The notes below the pieces were generated by a model that ran no database searches, was not told the origin of the DNA, and saw only the letters and a list, made by a program, of their open reading frames with translations. Both the position numbers and the translations under genes were made by a program. From Pilatotrama ljubarskyi (Eukaryota; Basidiomycota; Agaricomycetes; Polyporales; Polyporaceae), in contig MU277686.1 in assembly GCA_022385805.1 (NCBI GenBank), positions 8,249-72,248 of the forward strand: DNA of 64,000 nucleotides. Direction: 5' to 3'. Shown piece by piece: positions 10,539 through 22,892 of the stretch. How positions within the stretch are numbered: position 1 is the first letter of the stretch; each line of letters opens with the position of its first letter.

Positions 10539-12559
10539 ATGTCCTCGCCGACGCTCGTCTCGTCGCCCGGAAAGGTCCTCCTCGCGGGCGGGTACCTCGT
10601 CCTCGACCCCGCGTATTCTGGCGTCGTCGTCTCTACCAGCTCGCGCTTCTACACCGTCATCGACACAATCCCACAGTCGCCCGCGCGCGCAGATGGCCCG
10701 ATCCAGATTCGCGTGAGATCGCCCCAGTTCCTCGAGGCCACTTGGCTCTATTTCGTCGAGTTCGACGGGCCCTCCGCCGTCCGCGTAGAGCACATCGCCG
10801 ACAAGTAAGGTGTCGTCTGTTCTGTCGCATCATATTATCGATATCGCGGCTTGCGGAGGAACACCGGTTTGACGCCCGTTTGTAGCGCGACCAGCGCTTC
10901 CACGAAGAACAAGTTCGTGCACCTTGCGCTCCAGCGCACTTTGACTCTGGCCGCCGAGCTCAGGACCGTCGGCACCCTGCAAAATACCCTCTCCTGTGGA
11001 CTCGATATCACGATCGTCGGCGACAACGACTTCTACTCACAGAGAGCTCAGGTATGACCACCGCTGCCACTTTCGAAGCGCGCCCATCTCATCACGTGTT
11101 CTGCTGCAGCTCGCTGCAAACAACCTCCCTCCAACCCTCCATTCGCTCTCAAAACTCCAACCGTTCAACAAGACCGGCGTTCGGATCGCGGATGTGCACA
11201 AGACTGGCCTGGGCTCGTCCGCGGCGCTGATCACATCTCTGGTCTCCGGCCTTCTTTTGCACCTCAACGTCATCCCGGCCGACTCCTTCGCCACGGAAGG
11301 CGGTACCGCGTCCGCGAGCGAAGGCCGGAAACTGGCACACAATCTCGCACAGTATGTGCACTGCTTGGCACAGGGCAAGGTTGGCAGCGGCTTCGACGTG
11401 TCCGCTGCTGTTTTCGGGAGCCAGATCTACACACGGTTCGACCCAGCAGTGCTAGAACCTCTCATGAAGGAGGATGCGGTGAGTTCATTAGCACACCTCA
11501 AAGCGGTCTCCCGGGATCTGTGAACTGAGAATGCTCCCCTAGCCTGCACAGGGGTTGCACCCCGTCATCTCGCCCTCGAATTCAGCGTGGAACTACCGCG
11601 TCGAGCCCTTCAAGCTGCCGCCGCAAACCCGGCTTATGCTCGCCGACGTCGACGCGGGCAGCGATACGCCCTCATTAGTCGGCAAAGTGCTCAAATGGCG
11701 CAAAGAAAACAGCGATGAGGGTGAGTGCCCTCGCGTTCGCTCAGCTTCTCAGTAGCGGGGCTGATCCGCTTCCGCACGACAGCGAAGAAGCTGTGGGATA
11801 CGATCGACGGCTTGAACCAGGGCCTCAGCAAGACGTTGCTGAAGCTCTCTGATATAGCCGAGAAGAACCCGACGGCGTACCGGAAAGCGGTGAAGTACAT
11901 CTCGACTATCCAGAGTGTTCAGGTGAGCGCGCACGGAGTCGGACAAACACAGTTGACTCTCCCTGGGACTGACCCTGAGACTATCAGTGGCTCGCGAATC
12001 CGAACATCGCGGACAACCAGAATCACCGCGACCTGAAAGAGGTCATCGAGGTCTTCCTCGAAGCCCACACACTTTCCGAGGTCCGTTCTTCCCGCTCGAT
12101 CCAGACTTCATAGCTGTGACTAAGTGTCCCAATTGACAAATTGACAACAGGGTATCCGGGATAACATGCGCGATATGGGCGAGCGCGCGGGCGTCCCTAT
12201 CGAGCCTCCAGAACAGACCGCGCTGCTCAACGCGTGCATATCCGTCGCCGGCGTGATCGGCGGCAGTGTCCCCGGAGGTACGTCTTTCACCTCAACCAAT
12301 TTCCCCTCGAGCTCGAGTTTACGCACGCGTACGTTTCCCTACCACAGCGGGCGGATACGACGCCATCTGGCTCCTCGTGTGCGATCCCGTCAACTGTCCG
12401 CCCGAGGAACTCCCCGCGAGCCGTGTTGAGCGCGTCTGGAGCACGTACACCGGACTCGATGTCTCGCCCCTCCTCGCATCAGAAAGCGTCGCCAAGGGCG
12501 TGCGCGTCGAGGCGCTCGACGCCGTCCCCGGGCTCAAGGAGATCGTGCGCGAGCAATGA
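10539..12559 (+). CDS. ERG8: Phosphomevalonate kinase
   Basis: Phosphorylates mevalonate-5-phosphate with ATP to the diphosphate, in the mevalonate pathway that feeds ergosterol and other isoprenoids. Eight exons: 10539-10804, 10895-11051, 11110-11478, 11543-11720, 11756-11922, 11988-12080, 12151-12277, 12348-12559, giving 522 aa. GHMP-kinase signatures: N-terminal SPGKVLLAGGYLVLD near residues 9-23, the ATP loop KTGLGSSA at 172-179, and the C-terminal PGAGGYDA near 451-458. Together these are specific to fungal Erg8. Length is slightly above the yeast enzyme. The exon 5 acceptor could lie 3 nt earlier, adding one residue. The next gene (transporter) is convergent, 294 bp away. No lesion seen. 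Confidence 0.95.
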
Positions 12560-12853
12560 CACGAGCGGCGACGAAGGCGATAGCTAGAATACCTATGTTA
12601 GGCCTCTATACCTAGGGCAGACGACGAGGCGTCCCATCGGGATTATATATTTGGTGTACATGTACCGGCGAAGATTCTGTCCGTGACTGGGGTCCGTCCG
12701 TGGGGCGCTGTAAGTATCTAGGGCTGCTGGGAGGGGATATACGACGCGTGGGGGGAAGGTGGCCAAGTGACATGGCTAACCAGAGGAGAGCAAGCGAATG
12801 TGAGGTAGGGCGACGCGCACGCCGGGAACGGAATGACTCCTCGCAGGAGAGGG

Positions 12854-15046
12854 CTAGATACAGATCGTCGCCTTGCCTGCAGGCGTCCACGCCTTCCCGA
12901 GGGCGAGGAAAAGCGAGATGCAGAGCACGATGAGCCCGAACACGGCGCACAGCACCGCGGGGAGCCTTCCGCGGGAGTACCATGGCTGATTCGGGGCCTT
13001 GAGCTTCAGGTAACACGCAGCGGGGAAGATGAACGCGAGGGCGGTCGCAGATGCGCCGCCGGTGATCTCGAGCATAACGCCGAGGTCGCAGGTGACCATG
13101 GAGACTGAATGACGAGAGGTAAGACGGACTACGAGGGCAGGCGGGGGAAGGGACTACTCACTGATCATGGACGAGCAGAGGATGGCGGTGGTGAAGAAGA
13201 CGTGGCGCTGCATGTTGAAGGCTTCGGTCTCGAAGAAGTATTGCTCTATCACCTATGGCACCACTGAGCATTCCAGAACTTCATGCATTCAGAAGCAGAA
13301 CGGACCTCCCGGCACACAAAGAGTTCCAGGGGGAGCGTAGTGAACATGTTCAGCCCGAAGCAAAATCGGGCGACATTGATGAGGGTATCGTACTGAGAGT
13401 AAAAGCGTCAATGGGCGTATGGGGGACGACAGACACGATGCTCACAGGTCCGAAGTTGTTCAAGATGTTACCTTGCGTCCTATCGGTAAAGACGACATAG
13501 GCGGAGATGGCGAGGGTACAACACGCGACGAGTGAGACGAGCGTGGATATATGCGTCACCTTGTTGAACCTATCCAGTGTCGGCGTGCGCAGGCTCCCAT
13601 AGATCAGCAGGGAATTGTGATGGCACACGAAGGCGAAGCTGATGACGCCTATGGCCTGGAAGACACCGTCCCCTAAGAACGTGAACCGTGCGCTCGGGTC
13701 GCCCTTGAGGTCCGAATCGACTTTGGGGCCCTCGATGAGGACGGAAATGACGATGATGATCATGCCAACGAGGGCAAGCCCAGACGCTCGAGAGAGCTTG
13801 TGGATGTCCCGGTATAGAGAGAGCGGATATGAGACGCAGACGGTGCAGAGCGCGATGACGAATTGGCGCTTGGTGAGGAGGTTTAGGACGGGAATGCTGT
13901 ACAAGCGGGGGAATATGGACCTGATGACGTGCGGTATTGTATCCCCTGTACACTTCAGTGCTCCTGAGGGCGAAGATGCTGCATGTGCGCATACCTATGA
14001 TGATGCCGAATGCACACATGCCTGTGTTGTCAGTCGACCGTCAGCATGGAGGGCGCGGTGGGGTAAAACGGAAGGATCTCTGTACATACCTCCGAAAGCA
14101 AAGGCGAACTGGAAGAAGGACACTGCGGCCCTTCCACTCGAGCCGAAGCAGTGGTTCATGATCCCAATGTATGAGTTCTGACCGCTCAGTTTGGCGTTAA
14201 GCACGATAAGACGAATCGTCCAGTCGGTCACCGCGCATAGGGAGACTAGTAGCAGCAGTCCTGTGAAGAACCCTGCTTGTCGCATCGCGTAGGGGAGGCC
14301 TGAACGAGAGCCAGGCCCTGTTAGATGTCATCGCCATTCGGAAATGGGAGTCTCTTCACCTATGATGCCTGAATAGTAGCCATCAGCTATCGCTCAAGAA
14401 CATTGCCCCGCTGCGCGTACCTGCACCCAATATCGAGTTTGCCATGTTCGCAACTGAGTCCAGCAGTCCCCCGCCGGCAACTCGTCTCGCCGCAAGCTCG
14501 TCAAGGTCGATTCCTGGGTCAGCCACGTATCCGCTCTCCGGGCTGTCTATACTTCGACGGACATTGGAGGCGTCCAGGAGGCCGACCAGGAGGGGCATTG
14601 ACTGCTCCCGACGAGAGCGACGGCCACCGACTGGCGAGGTGCGCTCTTGGGACGACTCTAGCTGTGACAAAGCTATACCGTCCAGGTCATCTGTATCCAG
14701 TTCATACTCTTCGCAGCAGCGTCAGAGTTGAGGACGCGATAGACGAGTCTGCGGGAACGACTCACGCACCGGTCTCTCGACTCTGCATTGTCGACCTTAG
14801 CGGAGGAGCAATGACCTGCACCTCCTCCTGGAACCGGACGCTATGCCCTGTCTTTGGGCGGTCTGCATGCCCATTCGCACTTACTAATGGCTCGTCATCT
14901 CCGTCGCTCCCCTCGTCATCATCCAGGGAGAACAGCACATCCTCGCGGGTCGTACTGGGTAGGTCCTCATCCGAGCCGCGCAGGAGAGGTTGGCTCGCTC
15001 CCGCTTCATCGGTGCGGCCGTGCAGTTTGCTGGATCTACCAAGCAT
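12854..15046 (-). CDS. Vacuolar-type amino-acid transporter (AVT / SLC38-like)
   Basis: Polytopic membrane protein of the amino acid/auxin permease family, expected to move neutral or basic amino acids across the vacuolar or plasma membrane. Nine exons: 15046-14770, 14708-14421, 14368-14360, 14299-14090, 14021-13995, 13945-13446, 13392-13306, 13252-13162, 13104-12854, giving 579 aa. The first ~185 residues are an acidic, Ser-rich cytosolic tail. Membrane segments begin at NSILGAGIIGLPYAMRQAG, the family's helix-breaking first transmembrane region, followed by GGMCAFGIIIGDTIPH. About ten further hydrophobic stretches run to the end. The third exon is only 9 nt and the fifth 27 nt; both are needed for the conserved motifs. 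The F-box gene is divergent, 277 bp away, so the two share a promoter region. Substrate cannot be told. Confidence 0.9.
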
Positions 15047-15323
15047 TGCGTTGGTTCATGAGTCGCTCGACAAGTCAAGTGAGTGGAAGTGAAGACGGTG
15101 CGAGAGCGGCGCGTAGGTCGTGCGTGCTGGGCTGGTGATGTATGTGAACTCTCGAGGCGCGCGCGTGCAGCACTGTTTACAGCTCGACCTGCGGCCACCA
15201 TCTCAGAAACTGTGCGCCGCTGCGCAAAACACTCCTCAGACGACGTGTCGATCCTGGGCGGTGTCCCGGCTGGTGATGATAAAATGCCAGGTATGTCGCA
15301 TATTCATCTTTGAGAGAAGCGAA

Positions 15324-16614
15324 ATGCTCATATATGTGGAGATAGAGCAACTCCCGCCCGAGATTCTCGACCGTATCCTTGACTTCCTCCACGACGACCG
15401 CCGTACGCTCTCCGCCTGTGCATTAGCGGGCCGTGTGCTGTTGCCCACAGCCCGTTTTCATCGATTCGACAATGTCAAACTATTTCCTGGGCAGGTTCAG
15501 ACTTTGATATCGCTCGTCGACTCCACACCGGAACTCGCTCGTGCCATAACCACACTCAGGATCCACCCCGTCCAGCTGGACCCTTCGCTCAGAGGTCACC
15601 TGGTACTAGATCTTCTGTCTCGCCTTCCCACCCTGTCTGCTCTGCAAATACCGGCATCTCTCTCCAAACTGTTCCCTGGGGAAACACTCCGCGGTGTACT
15701 CGCTTCTCACGTCCCTTCGCTGACGTCCTTGTCACTCTATGGCTACCCCAGTCAAATCTCCCCCGCGGAATTCCTGCACACTATATCCGCCTTGCCGTTG
15801 CTCGAAGATATAACCTTGCTGCATATCAAGATGCCGAGTGTTTCGGACGCGGAGGACGTGCCTTACTCTCTTCCGCCGCCTCCTCGTTTGCATCACATAA
15901 AGTCTCGTAGAAGCGATGGTGTCTCTCTCATCGGCCGTTGGCTCCAGGCACATCCGAGCAGCTGTGGACTTCGATCGTGGGATGAGTTGATCACAGAACC
16001 CGAAGATGCTAAGCGGTTCAGTGAGGTGTCCGCTATATGCGGTGGTACCCTGAAAGACCTGCAAGTCAAGTTCATTCCTCTCGGAAGAATGGCAGGTACG
16101 CAACAGATCGCGACTAGCCAATATTCTGAACTCTAACCCGGAGCGCCATGTAGCCGCATTGCGAGAAGCTGACGAATTCACCCTTTCCCGCTTCTCCGCG
16201 CTGGAAACATGTACCTTGCGATTTGCTTTCGGTGAAATGTGCGTCGCAGCCAACCAGTCTCTAGCCGAGATCCCCGCTCTCGTATCGCAACTCACCGCAT
16301 CAAGTCTCCGGATCCTCACCGTTGCCCTGGTCGTTGATAACATCGAGGACCTGCGCTCTCTGAACTCCGAATGCGCCGTTCGCAAACTCTCGCCTGCCTA
16401 TTTCGACGACATGCGCGTCCTTGATTGGAGCTCCATAGAGCGGACACTGACCCGTGAAAGACTCGGAGCATTGCGGAAGTTCGTGCTGGAGGGACAAGGA
16501 AGTTCACAATTGCTGGAGAAATATATCCAGACCACCTGTCCTGAGCTGCACGCTCGTCGAATAGTCTCCCTGGTCGCTGCTGATACAAAGGATGCCTGGT
16601 GGCCTCGTAGCTGA
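15324..16614 (+). CDS. F-box protein with leucine-rich C-terminus
   Basis: Two exons, 15324-16095 and 16154-16614, joined by a 58-bp intron, giving 410 aa. The N-terminus carries an F-box (LPPEILDRILDFL at residues 10-22, then a conserved Cys-Leu-like segment), which in known proteins binds Skp1 of SCF ubiquitin ligases. The rest is rich in regularly spaced leucines, as in the divergent LRR-like F-box families that are expanded in Agaricomycetes. The substrate is unknown. An in-frame open region extends upstream of the chosen ATG, but that ATG is the first giving an F-box at the usual N-terminal position. Confidence 0.8.
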
Positions 16615-18310
16615 GCTCTGGGTGCTGGTCAGTGCTAGTAGCGGAGACCTCATAGGGAATCGCGTTCGTGGCGGCTGCGGTAAGCCATCCGGCGTTGTCT
16701 TGTACCAATGCTACGGAGAAAACTGACAATTCTCAAGTCAGGAGCTCAACGATTCCATTTGATTGGCGTAACGCGTCTTCCTTCGCGATCGTCTGGATAG
16801 GACTTACAGGGATGCATTGTGAATGGGTGGATGCAGGGTCGTATAAGTGGTACTGACCTAAGGCCGCGAGCTCATTATGTATTGCCGCATCTATTTGTTC
16901 TTTAAAGACACCTTTGGCATGAGTTGATCGAGAAACCTCGAAGTTGAAGAACACGGCCCACATCGATATATTGTTGTCTTTGACATGCACATACATGCAC
17001 GGGGGCGCTCTCTGTATAAGTTCTTCCCTGTGCTTAAACAAGCAGCATATGCGCCTTTTCCAATGCACACGGTCGTAATACTACGTATAACAGTATTTTG
17101 GAGTATGCTGCAGGCATGCACGCATGCGGCATTTCCCGGGCACAGCGGCGCGACGCGTCTTCCACCGTCGACTGACGGTTGGCAAGTACTGACCCAGCTT
17201 CCAACTTCGCTCGTCCGATGCACTCATCACTCTGTTCCCCTTTGCCTCACGATGAAGGGCATTCCATCACTGATTGATAGGCGGTGAAAGGTGTTCTGAT
17301 GCACCTTGTCCCATCATGAAAGCCCTTGCGCAGACTAAAATGCACCGGTATGTCATAAGAGAGCCGCTGCAACCGGTCAAGCTGATAGAAAGCCGGACAC
17401 GCATGTACGCAGCGCGACATCCACGATTCACTTCGTGGCATTCACCTCCGCTTTCGCTGGGTGGCGCAATGCTTAAGAAAGTGTGCTTTGCATGCGAGCC
17501 ACTTGATGTCTCCATAAGTGGGAGAAGAGCCCCCCAGGTCGCCAAATGCTATGCGACCCATGCCACACTACCAGCGATGCTCCCTGCGATGGATCAGATT
17601 CGTAAGTCTTTCTTAATTTGACAGCGCAACAAGTTCGCATAGATATCCGAGCTTCGACGGTTTCTTGAAACGGGGCGTCACAACCTTGGTTGCATGGACC
17701 TCTGTTCACATTTGGCTGTCTTTCGTCCTTGTGGCGCGGCGCGCCTTACTGGGCTCCGGATCACACACTGGAATCGTCGTAAAATGCCTCCTGAGCACAT
17801 ATGAAGTGTTCTCACTCCGTTCGTATTTGTGCGAGGACGCCGTACCACCTTCGCTTTTGCTTCCTCTCATATTCAAGAGTCTTGCTGGGCAAACCCTAGC
17901 GAGCACTGACCCCAACAGCAGCTCGTTCTTGGTGAGCGTAGTACTCAGCCACTCCGCGAACGTGAAATGGCATGCGAATCTCACTCGACGAGCTCCCAAG
18001 CTCTCAAGTGACCGAATTGCCGTCTAGACACATCTATGCGAGAGCGGGAGAGTCTGAGAGCGGAGGCAAAGCTATGAGGGACTCGCCAGTGGCGGTCCAA
18101 GCGAGCCCCCTAACGGGACATACATATGTTGGCGCGATTATTTAGCCTCGAGCTCGGCGCGTCTTGCTCTAGCCACCGTGGGCTCTGAGACGCGTTCTCT
18201 GTCCTCCGCCTTTCACTGCTATCACTCTCCTCCCTTCCTTATACCTCGATACCCGTCCGCGCCGTCTGACTATCATTCACAGCTTATTGCCCACCGGTGC
18301 GGACATCGCC
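16615..18310. other. Intergenic, nothing recognised
   Basis: About 1.7 kb between the F-box gene and the disordered-protein gene, with no convincing open frames, repeats or RNA genes. The pyrimidine-rich last 130 bases are probably leader of the downstream gene. Confidence 0.5.
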
Positions 18311-21300
18311 ATGAACAACCCGCCGCCTCATTCCATGCAACATATGCCTCGATCCCATACCCCCGGAAAGCCAACTCCTATAACCATCTCTACTCGCGAC
18401 ATCCATCGGTCAGTCGCGACGCGAGAAACCATTCATCAAGATGTACGACAGAAAGCCGCAGGATCCCAGGCCGTTCATCAAGGGGACGCGTCGAAGGTCA
18501 GGCGCGACGCGCCTTTGACCCTGGCTGTGGCTGGAGGCCCCCCCAGCACGCGTTTCGACAAAGGCAGGGCCATCGACGAAGACGTTCGGAACGGTGGAAA
18601 GGACACCGTCCGCCCTCCTCTCCGCCCTTTGGCCCAATCCTCTCGACCGGAGCCAGTAACGATCCGGTGTACGACCACCCCCATCGATGCTCCCTACGCG
18701 AAGCTGTCGACTAGCGCTCAAGCCGGCAAGGCGGGCTCGAGCTCTAGCACTTCTACACGTCCTGCCGTTCCCAGGACCACCGCTGTCTCTGGTTCTACGG
18801 CTGTAGAACCTAGTCGCCCCCAGCCGACGGACAAGGGGAGAAGTGGAGCTAGCTTGAAGCGGCCGACTGCTCTGCGGGGTGACTCGGAGACTGGCACGTC
18901 AGTCAAGTCTACCATCACTCCCATCGCCGCTCCCGGCCCGTCGCCGAAGGCGAAGGTATCTCCGATACCTCCTTCTCCGTCTCAACACCCATCATCTGCG
19001 GTGGAGCCGTCTGCGTCCTCGTCTTCACATCACAAGTCAACCGCTCCGCTCCGCGACATCGCCGTTTCCGGAGCAACCCCTAGCGGAGACTCGAAGCCAA
19101 AGGGCGCCACTGTCTCGCCTAGCCGGCATCATGTCAAACTCCGCGCCGAACCCACCTCCGCTCGCCCTCCGGACTCCAAGTCCTACAAGCAACTTGTAGC
19201 CCAAGGGAGAGCTAAGGAGGAAGAGGGAGTGAGGAAAATCTTGGCGAAGGTGGAAGACATCCGGGAGACGGTACGCAACCGTCAGCCGTACACTCGAGAA
19301 GAGATCGTGCGAAACCTCGCTGAGAGAGCGAAGGCACCTGTACGTCTATCTATCAGGTTTCCTCTGGCCCGTGCGCTGACATGGATTGTACAGGCTGCTC
19401 CCGAGGCCGCACCAGGCGCGAAAGCTACTGCTGCCTCCTCGGCTAACGCTTCGCCTGCCAAGGTACAGTCACCGGATGTACCGGACAGAGGGATTAAGCA
19501 GTCCAAAGCGGCGGCGGTCAACACCACCACGGCCAGAGCGCCAGTGGCGGAGGTGAAGGCGCAAGCCGCTCGGAGCCAAGCGGAGCCTAGGGTCCAGCCG
19601 GCTACGGAGGCTAAGGCGCAGGCTTCACATGCGCGAGTCGAATCTAGGGACAAGCCGGCTCGCGCCACTGAGGTCAAAGCGCGTCCGACTCGTGCGCCAG
19701 AGAGCAGCACGAAGCCTCCTGCGTCACGGGCGGACGCACCGACCAAGTCGCCTATGCCAGCGACCGTCAAAGCCCAAGCACCGCCATCCACCCAGGCGAA
19801 GACAGAGGCTGACGTGAAGGCAGCAGCGAAAGCGGAGCCTTCTCCCAAGCAAGTGCAGCGCCTTAAGACCGTAGGCATACAAACAGCGGGGAATATTCAA
19901 CCGGCCGCGGCTCGTTCTACGAGAGACGTGGGGCTTTCCACCGCGTCCCCGATTACGACCTCCAGACGCCCTAAGGTTCATGGTTCATCGTCCGCGGCGC
20001 CTGCACCCTCACATTCAAAGGGCGATGCCACTGTCGTGCCGTCGAAGTACTCGCAGAAAGTGGAAGTCCTCTCTGCCAAGGAGCCGACCAAGGCACGCGA
20101 GCCCCAAGCCCCCAGACATGCGGAGAAAGCCAAACCCGTAGCCCTCTCCCTCACCCGCCCCCTTACTTCTAAGGAGCCCGTCCAGTCGAAACCTGAGTCT
20201 CCTCGACCCACCAAGGAGGATCATCAAACCGATCTCCTGCGGTCGCAGGAGAAGCAGAGCGTCCCCTCCAGGTCCAGAGATGCTGATACTACGTCTCCTG
20301 GCTTGGCACAGAGACTGAAGGAGGTCTCCAAAGACAGCCCCCAGGAGCGGAAGCTCCGAGAAGGCACACCTCCGAACACGGCGTCCACGCATAGCGTGCC
20401 GACAACGAATTCATACGTTTCTCACGAACGATCCGTGCGCCTATCGGTAAGCTGTCACTTGCTTATACTCCATGATGTCCACTCATCTGGTTGTTTTAGA
20501 CACAGTGCAGTGGGTCGCATTCGGGCGAAGGGCAAGTTTCGGTCAGAGAGCAGAAAGGGAAGGGTATAACGTCTTCCAGTGTCCATGGCCTGTCGACCAG
20601 GGACGTCCTCCTCACGTCGCACGTGTCATCGCGTCATCCCGAGGATACGTCTTCTGGCAGCGGGAGGAAGCCACAACCGATCCAGGAAAAGGTCGGGTCT
20701 GGCGCACTACCTGGGGAGACGACACGTGCCGGAGTAAACACGCCGCTGCCCCAAGCATCTTCCAGCAGGGTAGCGCATCGAGTGGAGGCGAGGACGGCAA
20801 CGACTACGGCCAAACGCCCCTCCACAGCCGAAGCCTCCGGCAGTTTCTCTTCACGACCTACCGAAGGGAAGAGCTCGCCCGTCCTCCTCTGGAAGGTAGG
20901 GAAGTCGTACAGCGACCGCGACCGCCCGTCTACACCCGACGCGTTGGTGACCCCTCCCACGACCTCGATGAAAGACGTTGCCAGATACCAAGCCAGGATA
21001 TCGAAGGCAGACACTGTCATCTCGTCGGCGGCTTCCATTGTCGACATTCCTCCGCCTCTCCCCGCGATCAGGAAGGCTGAAGCTTCCAGGGGTAATGACA
21101 AGCCGCCGAGTCCCAAAGGCAAGGGCAAGAGTCCTGCGTCCGCTCTCACTCCGGCTTCTTCTTCGGCAGCGCTCTTGGAAGTGGCAGTCTCTGAGACGGC
21201 CAAGCCTGCTCGTCGGGAGGCAGCTCTTGGGGTCAGGCCACCTTCCGACGACGTCTCTGCTTACGCTACAAAGCTCACGGCGGCCTTCGAGGACGTGGAG

Positions 21301-22263
21301 GAGTCTGACTACGACTACGACTCCTCAGACGACGATCTGGTGTACCAGTCCCAGCCAGCGTACCTGTCCCTCATCTGCGACAAACCCCTTCCTCGCGTCC
21401 CTACGCGCACGTCGACGATACTCTCCGCACAAAGCCTGGCGAAGCTTGACGCGAGCATCGCACGGCTGCAGAGCGTCGCGCCAAGGCCCGTGAAGTCAGC
21501 GATGAAGGCTCGCGCAGATCTGGTGAGCTGCGCTCTGGGTGAATCGTACGCCTTAGTTGACGTGCCCGGCCCCTCTGAATCTGCGGAGAACATGCCCGGG
21601 CCTTCAAATGGTCGAGGAGTCCGCTTCAACGTCACCTTCCCTAACCGCTCGGAATCCACGCTGGCGACATCCTCAGCGACGACGCCGAGCGAGGCAGAAG
21701 CTGGGCCCTCGTCATCTTCCTCGTCTCGTTCAGGAGCGACACGCGTCTCTCGCGGGGTAGTAGTGCCCGTCGAGCACCCACCTCGCTATTCGAGCCTATC
21801 GCCCTTGAGGGCGCCCTTGCCCGGATCTGCGGCCGCTCTTCGGTTGCGGTCAGGTCGGGAGCGGAGTCAGAGCGATGTGACGGGAAACAGGCAGACACCA
21901 CTGCGCCATGCCCAGAGCGTGCCGTTCCTCTGCCGCTCTTCGACCAAGCTGCAGCAGCTAAGGGAGAACAGGAGGCCGGATCCCCGAGCCTTGTTCTCAA
22001 ACGCACTGGGTTCGCGATCTGCGACATCCGTCCGAACCTACGACTCGCGTCTTCTGGGCCGAGACGACGAGCGCGGGAAGGAGTCTGTCGCAACGAAGAT
22101 GTGGCGCCGCGCTAAGCATGGCCTAGGGCTGAAGCCCAAGGAAGAGGAACCCAACGTTCTGCCTAGTGCACCTCCAGGTCCCTTCCGTTTCCCTAATGTG
22201 CCTCCCAGGCCACGTCCTCGTCCCGATTGGATACCCCAGGAGAAGCAACTGTATCTCCTGTGA
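18311..22263 (+). CDS. Large intrinsically disordered protein, function unknown
   Basis: Not recognised. Three exons, 18311-19339, 19394-20446 and 20500-22263, give 1281 aa. The first intron (54 bp) is a multiple of three with no stop, so retention would only insert 18 residues. Composition is dominated by Pro, Ser, Ala, Thr, Lys and Arg with no membrane segment or globular domain. The middle (codons from roughly 19500 to 19830) is a degenerate repeat of VKAQA-SRAE-like units. An acidic Asp/Ser patch (SDYDYDSSDDD) and a basic KSAMKA / RGVRF segment lie in the last third; RGVRF resembles a PP1-docking RVxF motif, which is inference only. The upstream in-frame codon near 18287 is TTG, so the ATG at 18311 is preferred. 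Possibly a cytoskeletal or regulatory scaffold. Confidence 0.75.
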
Positions 22264-22892
22264 TCGCGCGTCCTCCTTTGCGGGAACGCATCACCTATTT
22301 TTATTGTTCGTGTTATTGCTTTCTAACTATTTCTCCCGTCGCCCCTGTATTTGTCCTCTTGACTCCTCGACATTTGTTTGTTGTATCGTACCTAGATTGT
22401 TTGCTTCCTCCACCACATATGCTCTATGCTCGTATGCCCCCATATGCCCCTATGCCTGCATTATGCCCCCCTCCCTTGTCGTATCTCGGACACTTTTACA
22501 TCCTGTTCCTCGGTAGATCTTGGGACTTTGGCTGTACTCTCAACACATTACTTTAGACGGCCCTGTGGAAATGTCAATCTTGTACACTACAGTATACATC
22601 TCCTTCATATCCTCAGCTCCGGTCTGTTCCAGGTGCCATTGTGCTCATGATGAGTAGGAGATGACGCGACGAGCGATACCCATCACAAACATCCCAGCAT
22701 CCATTGGCTTGGGCAGGACCGCTTAACTACACGACCTGCCGGATGCGGATGAGAGGATAGTGCAGTGGCTGTGGCACTCCTGATCGAGATTTAGATTTGT
22801 CAGACGGGCGTGGGGTGACTCCGAGTCTGCCGTCTCTCCAAAATGTGTGTGGCTGCAGCTCTCATCCCCTTCTACCCTCCTCTCTGTGCGAC
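22264..22892. other. Intergenic between disordered-protein gene and NAR1
   Basis: T/C-rich 3' flank of the upstream gene followed by the NAR1 upstream region. No open frame or repeat worth naming. Confidence 0.5.

Noticed and set aside
19282..19878. 198-codon minus-strand open frame
   Set aside because: Mirror of the Ala/Lys-rich repeat region of the plus-strand disordered protein; no independent signal.
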